Shown here: piece after piece, positions 48,319-55,943 of the stretch
Layout: each line of letters opens with the position of its first letter
Numbering within the stretch: the stretch's first letter is position 1
Assembly (NCBI GenBank): GCA_021774445.1
Contig: JAJFJA010000047.1
Span: 1-64,000, forward strand
DNA: 64,000 bases
Source: Alphaproteobacteria bacterium
Lineage (GTDB): Bacteria; Pseudomonadota; Alphaproteobacteria; UBA6615
Direction of reading: 5' to 3'
The notes under the pieces: model-generated
The model's database searches: none
The model's input: only the letters and a program-made list of their open reading frames with translations
Told to the model about the DNA's origin: nothing
Translations under genes and position numbers: made by a program

Positions 48319-48339
48319 GTGTTTTATTCAGTAAAACAC
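48319..48339. promoter_or_regulatory. IclR-type operator, site 1
   Basis: Arms GTGTTTTA and TAAAACAC are perfect inverted repeats around TTCAG. It lies directly upstream of the M28 copy 2 gene. The core GTTTTATTCAGTAAAAC resembles the two sites at 48487 and 55831. Confidence 0.75.
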
Positions 48340-48486
48340 CGTTTCAATACGCTAGCCCTTGATTGCCATGAAAGCAAGGTGCCTGCAGGGCCAGGCATGC
48401 GGCCTGCGCGTCCCTGGCGGTAATGCCGCACGAAATGTATTTGCCTATCTAACGCCGGTACGCCAAACTGGTCGTGCTGAAACACA

Positions 48487-48503
48487 GTTTCATTCAGCGA
48501 AAC
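48487..48503. promoter_or_regulatory. IclR-type operator, site 2
   Basis: GTTTCATTCAGCGAAAC has the same TTCAG centre as site 1 and arms GTTTC/GAAAC. It is 14 bp before the GTG of the racemase gene, and an extra CTGAAAC half-site lies just upstream. It probably controls the racemase-transporter-IclR unit. Confidence 0.72.
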
Positions 48504-48517
48504 AGAGTGAGGCGGCG

Positions 48518-49267
48518 GTGCTGCTGCAGTATTTTGTGCCCGGCCCAATGTCACGGGGACCTCTCGGTCCCCAGGAGCTGAAGCGTCGTGAGGCCGTGTT
48601 TCGCCGCTGGGTGGAGCCGACCACGCGGGTGTCGGTCCGCGATGCACCGAACGGCCCGCATTCAATTGAATCGGTGGAGCAGAGCGCCGGGGCGGACGCG
48701 ATCGTACTACGCGGCGCCCGGGATGCTGAGCGGGCGGGCTACCATGCCGTGATCGTTGGCTGCTTTGGTGATCCCGGCGTTGCGGCGGCGCGTCATCGGG
48801 TCGCCATCCCGGTAATCGGACCCGGAGAAGCGTCTATCGGCCAGGCTTGCAGGATTGGCCGCTTCTCCATCATTACGCTGCTTGACGAAACGATCCCGCT
48901 GCACGATCGCCAGGTCCGCGCGGCCGGCCGAAATGACCGTCTTGCCTCCATCAAACCGACGGGAATCCGCGTCCTCGACCTACCCAAGAATCCGTCTAAT
49001 ACTATGCAGCGGATTGTTGAGGTCGGTCGCGAGGCAGTACGGGAGGATGGCGCCGACGTCCTCATCCTCGGCTGCATGAGCATGTCCTTCATGGCAGTCG
49101 ACGAACAGGTTGCCCGAGAAATCGGCGTGCCGGTGATAAACGCAGCCCGGGCCGCGCTCGTGGCCGCACATGCTCTTGCGGCTTCGGTGCAGCCGGATAC
49201 TGCGGTAAATTCGGCGATCGAGACGAACGACAGAACAGGCACTCAACATATGAGCGCCGCACAATAG
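48518..49267 (+). CDS. Asp/Glu racemase superfamily, hydantoin racemase-like
   Basis: 249 aa from GTG 48518 with GAGG 5 nt upstream; the open frame back to 48359 crosses the operator region and is not coding. The two catalytic cysteines are in VIVGCFGDPGV and LILGCMSMSF. Hydantoin racemases and related enzymes invert the alpha carbon of 5-substituted hydantoins or amino acids. With HyuA/HyuB further down this supports use of D/L cyclic amides. It is 9 nt before the binding-protein gene. Confidence 0.86.
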   Translation: MLLQYFVPGPMSRGPLGPQELKRREAVFRRWVEPTTRVSVRDAPNGPHSIESVEQSAGADAIVLRGARDAERAGYHAVIVGCFGDPGVAAARHRVAIPVIGPGEASIGQACRIGRFSIITLLDETIPLHDRQVRAAGRNDRLASIKPTGIRVLDLPKNPSNTMQRIVEVGREAVREDGADVLILGCMSMSFMAVDEQVAREIGVPVINAARAALVAAHALAASVQPDTAVNSAIETNDRTGTQHMSAAQ

Positions 49268-49276
49268 GAGGGAGTG

Positions 49277-50959
49277 ATGATCAGGAAAAAAGCGCTACTC
49301 ACGGCACTTGCGCTTAGCGGAAGTGCGTTCGCCTTCGCCGCCTTACCGGCGGCAACGCCGGCGCTGGCTGCCGGCGACGCGATACGTGATCTAACGCTAA
49401 TTGCCCGCGACCAGGGCGCCAATCCACAAGCGTTTCAGGCTGCACAGCTCATCGCCCAGGCTTGGGGTAAGTTAGGCCTCAACGTCTCGGTACGTGGCTT
49501 GCCGCGACTGCAGCAATCTGAGCTGGTCTGGTACAATCGCGACAAGTGGGACATGACCATGTGGCAAATGGTCGGTCGGCCTGAGCGTAGCGATCCGGAT
49601 GAGTTGGTCTATAACCTGTTCCATTCGTCGACCGCAGAGAGTGGCTACAACTTCATCGGCTATAAAAGCGAGGAGTTCAACAAGCTCGCTGAGGCGCAGC
49701 GGGTCGAGACCGACAAGGAAAAGCGTCGCGAGCTTCTCCGGCAGGCCCAGGCAGTCCTCGACCGTGATCAGCCCAACATGTTCCTGGTCTACCCGAAGCG
49801 ATCTTTCGCTTTCGACAACGCGGTGTTCGCCGAAGACTCGGTGGTCGAGCAGCCCGGCCTTGGGATCAAGAATATCTGGTCATATCTCGGCGCCCAGCCC
49901 CTTGGCGATCAGAAAGACATGATCCTCAACAGCACCGACCCGCTCAACGCCATCAACCCGCTCTATATCAGCGGTGCGACGGATTCATGGGTCACCGAAC
50001 TGATCTGGGATCGTCTGCTTCGCATCAGCCCCGAAGGGCTTGCCGAGCCGTGGGCCGCCGAGAGCTTCGAGTGGATCGATCAAACCACCATCGACGTCGT
50101 TCTGCGTGAAGGCATGATGTGGCACGACGGCAATCCGGTCACCGTTGAAGACGTCGTGTTCTCCTTCGAAGTGCCCAACGTCGGCGACGAAGTGCCGATG
50201 TACCAGCCCTTCGTCAAGAACATCGAGTCAGTTGAAGCTACGGGCGACCGCACGGTGCGCTTCAAGCTGAAAGGCCCCTCGGCCTCCTTCCTCACCTCAT
50301 CGTTGGCGAAAGTGAACCTGACGCCGAAGCATGTGTGGGAAGCTGTGATCGATGACCTGGCCAATCGGCCGGAGAACGCCGAGTCCCATCAGGAAGATCT
50401 GCCGATTGGCTCCGGTCCGTTCAAGTTCGTCCGCTGGAAACAGCAGGAAGAGGTCGTCCTGGAGAAGAACGCAGACCACTTCTCACCGCCGAACATCGAT
50501 CGCTGGATCATCCGCATCGTGTCCAACACGGAAGCGACCGTCAGTATGTTGCGTAGTGGCGAGATCAACTTCCTGTCCGACTACAATGGTGACCCGGAGG
50601 TGCTAGCGGACGTCGCCGACAAGGACGGTGACATCGCCATCGTGTCGTCGACGGACATCGGCTTCCAATATGCGACGGTTAATCATCGGCGTCCGCCGTT
50701 CGACGATGTCGCCATGCGGCGGGCCTTGTCCCTGGCGATCGACCGTAACCTGATGGTCGCCGCGGCTTGGAACGGCAGCGCGGAGATTGCCAATTCGCCG
50801 GTCTCCACCGCTTTGTCCTATTGGCATTCGGATGACACCGACGCTATTTCCGGTAGCCTCGAGGAAGCGCAACAGATCCTCAAGGACGCGGGTTATGAAG
50901 TGATCGATGGCCGTCTGCACTATCCCGACGGTATCAAGGAAACGCTCGAAGGCCCGTAA
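49277..50959 (+). CDS. Family-5 substrate-binding protein with circularly permuted order
   Basis: 560 aa; signal peptide to about residue 32. Residues 38-185 (LTLIARDQGANPQAFQAAQL, SDPDELVYNLFHSS, NFIGYKSEEFNKL, ETDKEKRRELLRQAQAVLDRD, YPKRSFAFDNAVF) match what is normally the C-terminal third of the family. From about 215 the usual beginning follows (LIWDRLLRISPEGLAEPWA, MMWHDGNPVTVEDVVFSFE), then GSGPFKFVRWKQQ and the RRALSLAIDR helix, and the protein stops after LHYPDGIKETLEGP, exactly where others continue. It should feed the permeases that follow. GGAGGGAG precedes ATG 49277; GTG 49274 is less likely. Confidence 0.9.
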   Translation: MIRKKALLTALALSGSAFAFAALPAATPALAAGDAIRDLTLIARDQGANPQAFQAAQLIAQAWGKLGLNVSVRGLPRLQQSELVWYNRDKWDMTMWQMVGRPERSDPDELVYNLFHSSTAESGYNFIGYKSEEFNKLAEAQRVETDKEKRRELLRQAQAVLDRDQPNMFLVYPKRSFAFDNAVFAEDSVVEQPGLGIKNIWSYLGAQPLGDQKDMILNSTDPLNAINPLYISGATDSWVTELIWDRLLRISPEGLAEPWAAESFEWIDQTTIDVVLREGMMWHDGNPVTVEDVVFSFEVPNVGDEVPMYQPFVKNIESVEATGDRTVRFKLKGPSASFLTSSLAKVNLTPKHVWEAVIDDLANRPENAESHQEDLPIGSGPFKFVRWKQQEEVVLEKNADHFSPPNIDRWIIRIVSNTEATVSMLRSGEINFLSDYNGDPEVLADVADKDGDIAIVSSTDIGFQYATVNHRRPPFDDVAMRRALSLAIDRNLMVAAAWNGSAEIANSPVSTALSYWHSDDTDAISGSLEEAQQILKDAGYEVIDGRLHYPDGIKETLEGP

Positions 50960-50984
50960 GCCCTCACCTTAGGGGATTGCCCGC

Positions 50985-51962
50985 ATGGTCCGCGTGGTGA
51001 ACAGGTTGCTGCACATGTTGTTCGTCCTCTGGGCGGTAGCGACCATCATGTTCTTCATGTTCCGGCTCATGACGGGCAATCCCCTAGCCGCTTATATCGA
51101 CACCAACTTCACGCTCGAACAGCAAGAGGCCTTGTTGGTTCAGTTCGGCTTGGATAAGCCGCTCTGGCAGCAATACTTCATCTATATCGGCAATCTGCTG
51201 CAGGGCGAACTAGGTCAGTCCTTCTTCTACCGCAAGCCGGTGGGCGAGGTGCTGATGAACGCCTTCCCCAACACCATTGTCCTGACCATGGGCGCCCTGG
51301 TGGTGGCCTATCTTTTCGGCATCCCGGTCGGCGCATACCTGGCCTGGAAGCGCGGCACCTGGATTGAGGGGGTTGGCATTCCGACCGTCTTGGCCACCCG
51401 CGCCGCACCGGAATTCTGGCTCGGCATGATTCTGCTGGCCGTTTTCGCCTTTAATCTCGGTTGGTTTCCCTCCGGCGGAGCAAACACCGCGGGGGCCGAG
51501 TTCAATAGTGAGTTCGCTCGATTTACGTCCGTTGATTTTCTTTGGCATCTGGTGCTGCCGGCGTTGAGCCTTGCCTTGTATCTGCAAGGGCTGCCCCTGC
51601 TGCTCATGCGCTCCAACATGCTTGAGGTGATGCAGGAGGAGTTCGTCACCATGGCTCGCATGAAGGGTTTGTCCGAATGGGCAATCATCATGCGCCACGC
51701 CGCGCGTAACGCTTTGTTACCTGTCGTCACCACATTCGCCTTGAGCATTGGCCTCTCGGTCGGCGGCAACGTCGTCGTCGAGACCGTGTTTAGCTGGCCG
51801 GGTCTCGGGCGCCTCCTCGTTGGCGCTGTCGCTTCGAGCGATTTTCCGCTGGCACAAGGCGCCTTCCTACTTATTACACTTGTCTTGGTATCGATGAATT
51901 TCATCGCCGACCTGCTCTATCATGTCTTGGACCCGAGGGTGTCTCATGGCAGCAACAACTGA
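50985..51962 (+). CDS. Peptide-type ABC transporter permease (DppB/OppB family)
   Basis: 325 aa. LLHMLFVLWAVATIMFFMFRL is the first helix; FGLDKPLWQQYFIYIGNLLQ, and the coupling loop FVTMARMKGLSEWAIIMRHA followed by ARNALLPVVT are family landmarks. It follows the permuted binding protein by 25 nt and overlaps the next permease by 17 nt. Confidence 0.92.
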   Translation: MVRVVNRLLHMLFVLWAVATIMFFMFRLMTGNPLAAYIDTNFTLEQQEALLVQFGLDKPLWQQYFIYIGNLLQGELGQSFFYRKPVGEVLMNAFPNTIVLTMGALVVAYLFGIPVGAYLAWKRGTWIEGVGIPTVLATRAAPEFWLGMILLAVFAFNLGWFPSGGANTAGAEFNSEFARFTSVDFLWHLVLPALSLALYLQGLPLLLMRSNMLEVMQEEFVTMARMKGLSEWAIIMRHAARNALLPVVTTFALSIGLSVGGNVVVETVFSWPGLGRLLVGAVASSDFPLAQGAFLLITLVLVSMNFIADLLYHVLDPRVSHGSNN

Positions 51963-52881
51963 TGCGGCTCCTGCTCTAGGGCCGGGGATCTATCGACGCA
52001 AGACCAAGACCCAACGCGTACTCAACGCGTTGAATGGCATGGTCGCGGTGCCCATGCGCGACCCGTTTGCGCTGGTCGGTCTCGCGATCTACGTCGTGTT
52101 CGTTCTCGTTGCCATTTTCGCGCCCCAAATTGCGCCCTACGATCCCCTGGAGATTCTGTTCGCCGACGGCAAACTTGCCTCCAATATTCCGCCTTTGACC
52201 GACGATCATGTCCTCGGCACCACCAACCTCGGACGCGACATCTACTCGCAGCTCGTGTTCGGCACCCGCAGCGCCCTCATAATCGGCTTGTCCGCAGCCT
52301 TTATCGTCGCGGCGCTTGGCACACTCGTCGGATTGCTCGCTGGTTATTTCGGCGGCTTGATCGACACGATCATGATGCGTATCGCCGATGTCGCACTCGG
52401 TATTCCTTTCCTGCCGTTCGTCATCGTGCTCGCCGCGTTCCTCGACCCCAGCGTCTGGAACATCGTTTTGGCTATGGCGCTCCTGCTCTGGCCCAACACC
52501 GCAAGGGTCGTCCGCAGTCAGGTCCTAACCGTCCGTGAGCGGGCTTTCATCGATGCGGCACGGGTTACCGGTTCGAGCACATCGCGCATTATCTTTCAGC
52601 ACGTTGCGCCCAACATCTTGCCGCTATCCTTCCTCTACGGCTCCATCGCCATCGGCTGGGCGATTCTCACGGAAGCCAGTATTAGTTTTCTTGGATTTGG
52701 TGACAGCAATGTCGTTTCTTGGGGCGTAATGCTGCAGGATTCCTTCCTTAGTCAGGCGTTGTCGCGTGGCAGCTACCACTGGTTTTTGCCACCGGGAATC
52801 TGCATCATCCTGGTCGTTGTCGCTGGCTTCTTTATCAGCCGGGGATATGAAGAAATTCTGTTCCCAAAACTGCGGGACTAG
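51946..52881 (+). CDS. Peptide-type ABC transporter permease (DppC/OppC family)
   Basis: 311 aa from ATG 51946 (GAGGG upstream). VLGTTNLGRDIYSQLVFGTR and the coupling loop FIDAARVTGSSTSRIIFQHV are typical. A frame start at 51922 would add eight residues inside the previous gene and is less likely. The partner ATPase gene begins inside its 3-prime end. Confidence 0.91.
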   Translation: MAATTDAAPALGPGIYRRKTKTQRVLNALNGMVAVPMRDPFALVGLAIYVVFVLVAIFAPQIAPYDPLEILFADGKLASNIPPLTDDHVLGTTNLGRDIYSQLVFGTRSALIIGLSAAFIVAALGTLVGLLAGYFGGLIDTIMMRIADVALGIPFLPFVIVLAAFLDPSVWNIVLAMALLLWPNTARVVRSQVLTVRERAFIDAARVTGSSTSRIIFQHVAPNILPLSFLYGSIAIGWAILTEASISFLGFGDSNVVSWGVMLQDSFLSQALSRGSYHWFLPPGICIILVVVAGFFISRGYEEILFPKLRD

Positions 52882-53893
52882 TCCTCTGTCCATACTGTCA
52901 ATCCAAGATCTCCACGTCTATTACGAGACGGGACGCGGCACCACTCGTGCCGTCGACGGCGTGACGTTCGACGTGCCGGAAGGCCATGTCGTTGGCTTGG
53001 TCGGCGAATCCGGCTGCGGTAAGACCACCGCGGCGCGCGCGATCACGCGCGTTATTCCCAAGAGCGCGTCCATTGTCAGCGGCCGAATTATTTATGACGG
53101 CAAGGATCTGCTCCAGCTCAGCAACCGCGACATGGCGGCGCTGCGCTGGCGCGAGATCGCGTTCATTCCGCAAAGTGCCATGAACTCGCTTGATCCGGTA
53201 TATCGGGTCGGGTCTCAGATCATCGAGATCCTTCGCGATCGCGGTGGCTTCGACCGCCAACGCGCGCGTCGCCGCGCCGTCGAGTTGTTCGAAATGGTCG
53301 GTCTCGATGACAAGCGCCTCCGTGACTATCCACACCAGTTCAGCGGCGGCATGCGGCAGCGTGCCGCCATAGCGTTTGCCTTGGCTTTGGAGCCGCGCCT
53401 CATCATCGCTGATGAGCCGGTGACTGCTTTGGACGTTATCGTGCAGCGGCAGATTCTCGATACGTTCAAGGACCTGCAGGAGCGCCTCGGGCTTTCGGTC
53501 ATTCTCGTGACGCACGACATCAGCGTCGTTGCTTTCAGCTGCGACGAGGTGGTTGTAATGTACGCCGGTCAAGTGGCCGAGGCGGGCCCGACCGCAGCGG
53601 TTCTTGCCGAACCGGTGCACCCTTACACCATGGGCCTCTACAACGCCTTTCCCGACCTCCAAAGAAGTGCCGGCACCCTGGTGCCCATCGACGGCAACCC
53701 GCCCGACCTGACTCTTACGCAGACGGGCTGTCGCTTCGCCGACCGCTGTCCATTTGTTCTCGATGAATGCGAGCGGGAGGCTCCGTCTCTCATCCAGGCA
53801 AATGAAGGACATACCGCCGCCTGTTGGCGCCGCGGTGAAGCAGCGGCGCTTCGGCGGCAAGCCGAGGAGGTTACGACATGGCAGCGCTCGTAG
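52847..53893 (+). CDS. Peptide-type ABC transporter ATP-binding protein (OppD family)
   Basis: 348 aa if it starts at ATG 52847, overlapping the permease by 35 nt. The conserved domain begins only at LSIQDLHVYYETGRG, so a non-ATG start near 52893 is possible. Walker A GESGCGKTT, Q-loop FIPQSAMNSLDPVY, signature [14 protein letters not shown], Walker B IIADEPVTALD, and the Cys-rich C-terminal QTGCRFADRCPFVLDEC. Coupled to the OppF-type gene by a 16-nt overlap. Confidence 0.88.
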   Translation: MKKFCSQNCGTSPLSILSIQDLHVYYETGRGTTRAVDGVTFDVPEGHVVGLVGESGCGKTTAARAITRVIPKSASIVSGRIIYDGKDLLQLSNRDMAALRWREIAFIPQSAMNSLDPVYRVGSQIIEILRDRGGFDRQRARRRAVELFEMVGLDDKRLRDYPHQFSGGMRQRAAIAFALALEPRLIIADEPVTALDVIVQRQILDTFKDLQERLGLSVILVTHDISVVAFSCDEVVVMYAGQVAEAGPTAAVLAEPVHPYTMGLYNAFPDLQRSAGTLVPIDGNPPDLTLTQTGCRFADRCPFVLDECEREAPSLIQANEGHTAACWRRGEAAALRRQAEEVTTWQRS

Positions 53894-54882
53894 CCGCGCA
53901 GAATGTCCACAAGCATTTCTCGGCGGCCCGAAGTTTCGGCGACATGCTCACTGGACGGCGCCGGTTGGTACATGCCGTCGATGGTATCGACTTTGCGTTG
54001 AACGAGGGTGAAAGCGTTGGCCTGCTCGGGGAGTCCGGCTGCGGTAAGACCACTGTAGCCAGATTATTGCTCAGGCTGGAGACACCGACGGAAGGCGTCA
54101 TATCCTTCGAGGGACAGGACATCACGTCTTTGCACGGCGAGGACCTGCGGCAGTATCGTCAAAAGGCGCAGCTGGTATTTCAGAATCCCTTCGAAGCGCT
54201 GAACCCCCGCTTCACCATTTATCGATCCCTGGTGGAACCTTTACAAAATGCTAGGATCCCGCCGGAAGAACATGCCGAGCGGGTCGGCATCGCCGTGGAC
54301 CGGGTGCATCTACCGAACATAGACCAATATTACGATGCCTACCCCCACCAGTTGTCTGGCGGACAGTTACAGCGCGTGGTACTGGCCCGGGCATTGATGT
54401 TGGAGCCATGTTTCCTTGTCGCCGACGAGCCGGTTTCAATGCTTGACGTCAGTGTGCGCGCCGGCATCCTCAATGTGATGCGCCAGGTCCGCGACGATAT
54501 GGGCCTGACGGCGGTCTATATTTCCCACGACTTCGCGCTGGTTCGCTATGTCTGCGAGCGAACGATCGTTATGTATCTTGGCCGCATCGTTGAGGATGGC
54601 CCGACGGAAGAGGTGATTCGCTCTCCCCGTCATCCCTACACCAGGGCACTGATCCAGGCCGTCCCGATCCCCCATGTCGATCAGTCCCACGAACCGCTAC
54701 CGATTGTCGGGGCGCTCGCCGACGCCCGGAATCCGCTATCCGGCTGCCGCTTTCGCGATCGCTGTCCCTACGCGTTCGATCGTTGCACGGAGGAGGAACC
54801 GCATCCCCGCGAGATAGCGGGTGGCCACAAGATCGCCTGCCATTTGGACGACCTTAACGATACTGTGACCAGATCGGCTTGA
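53878..54882 (+). CDS. Peptide-type ABC transporter ATP-binding protein (OppF family)
   Basis: 334 aa. Walker A GESGCGKTT, Q-loop VFQNPFEALNPRF, signature SGGQLQRVVLARAL, Walker B LVADEPVSMLD and SGCRFRDRCPYAFDRC at the C-terminus. It completes the importer encoded from 49277. The IclR gene follows after 10 nt, so regulator and transporter are probably co-transcribed. Confidence 0.92.
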   Translation: MAALVAAQNVHKHFSAARSFGDMLTGRRRLVHAVDGIDFALNEGESVGLLGESGCGKTTVARLLLRLETPTEGVISFEGQDITSLHGEDLRQYRQKAQLVFQNPFEALNPRFTIYRSLVEPLQNARIPPEEHAERVGIAVDRVHLPNIDQYYDAYPHQLSGGQLQRVVLARALMLEPCFLVADEPVSMLDVSVRAGILNVMRQVRDDMGLTAVYISHDFALVRYVCERTIVMYLGRIVEDGPTEEVIRSPRHPYTRALIQAVPIPHVDQSHEPLPIVGALADARNPLSGCRFRDRCPYAFDRCTEEEPHPREIAGGHKIACHLDDLNDTVTRSA

Positions 54883-54892
54883 AATCGGCGGC

Positions 54893-55696
54893 ATGAACGT
54901 CATCAAAAAGCAGAAAGCGGATATGGAGTACACGATCTCCTCGGTCGACCGGGCGCTGGCGCTGCTGGAGGTACTCGCCGAGAACCCCAACGCCGGTGTG
55001 ACGGATATTGCCCAGCTCAGCGGAAACACCAAAAGCATGGTGTTTCGTCTTCTGTTCACCTTGGAAAAGCGCGGCTATGTCCGCAAGGATCCGGCGACGC
55101 GAACCTATGCACTGGGTTACCGAGCCCTATATCTCGCCGATAAGGCGCGTAACCAAATCAGTCTCGTTCGCGCCGCCCAACCGCACATGGATCGGCTTGC
55201 CAAACTGTGCAACGAGAACGTTCACCTGTTTGCGCGAGAAGAAGCCGGCTGCGTTTGCATCGCCATCAGCGAGACACCGCAGCAGCTCCGCCTGTCGGCA
55301 CGCATTGGCGAGCACAGCACGCTGCACACCGGCGGTGCCCCGAAGATTCTGCTGGCGTTCGCCCCGCAAGAAATCCAGGACATGGTCCTCTCGGCCGAAC
55401 TGCCGGTGTTCACCCGAGCCACGATCACCGACCCCGATGAGCTACGCCGGCAGATCCAGCGCATACGCAAAGACGGATTTCACGAGAGTCGTAGCGACAG
55501 GGACGCCGGTGCGTTTTCCATCGCCGCGCCCATCCGCGACTACTCGGGCAATGTTATTGCCGCGCTCAGCATCGCCGGGCCGGAGTCGCGGCTGACGGCA
55601 AGCTTCGCGAAAAAATGCCGCACTCTGGTGTTGGAGTTTTCCGGGATCATCGCCGCGGAAATGGGTTGGGACAAACCCGACGCCGCGACCGGCTGA
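54893..55696 (+). CDS. IclR-family transcriptional regulator
   Basis: 267 aa. Winged-helix domain at about 13-70 (ISSVDRALALLEVLAENP, GVTDIAQLSGNTKSMVFRLL, LEKRGYVRKD) and a GAF-like effector domain with VCIAISET, LHTGGAPKILLAF and FHESRSDRDAGAFSIAAPI. ATG 54893; Met 11 (54923) is an alternative. Three GTTTY-type palindromes at the promoters on both sides of it (48319, 48487, 55831) are its likely targets. The effector could be the imported peptide or cyclic amide. Confidence 0.92.
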   Translation: MNVIKKQKADMEYTISSVDRALALLEVLAENPNAGVTDIAQLSGNTKSMVFRLLFTLEKRGYVRKDPATRTYALGYRALYLADKARNQISLVRAAQPHMDRLAKLCNENVHLFAREEAGCVCIAISETPQQLRLSARIGEHSTLHTGGAPKILLAFAPQEIQDMVLSAELPVFTRATITDPDELRRQIQRIRKDGFHESRSDRDAGAFSIAAPIRDYSGNVIAALSIAGPESRLTASFAKKCRTLVLEFSGIIAAEMGWDKPDAATG

Positions 55697-55943
55697 CAAG
55701 TCGCCGAAACCACTGGCGGCGAGCACCATAACTCACTGAAATAGCACACGATATCCGACCCGGTCCGGCGCAACATAGGCTTGCATTGCGGGTGGTCTTG
55801 CTCTAACGTTAATTCAGGAGACGAAACAGCTTTTCATTGGCTGAAACACACCTGCCGCCTCGCTTGGCCGGCCGACCAACCGCCTGCGGAAAATATCGGT
55901 CAGCCACCCGACCGGTCCGGAACGAAAGGGGAGTGAAAGCGAT
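55697..55943. other. Promoter region before the third M28 gene
   Basis: 247 bp without a gene. It holds the IclR-type site 3 about 100 bp before the M28 start and TCACTGAAAT as a possible half-site at about 55733. I see no strong -35/-10 pair by eye. Confidence 0.5.
55831..55847. promoter_or_regulatory. IclR-type operator, site 3
   Basis: TTTTCATTGGCTGAAAC aligns with site 2 (GTTTCATTCAGCGAAAC) at 13 of 17 positions, and is preceded by a GAAAC half-site at 55823. It lies 96 bp upstream of the M28 copy 3 start. Confidence 0.62.

Noticed and set aside
48359..48517. N-terminal extension of the racemase frame
   Set aside because: It would put coding sequence over the IclR-type operator and lacks a ribosome site; GTG 48518 with GAGG gives the normal N-terminus.
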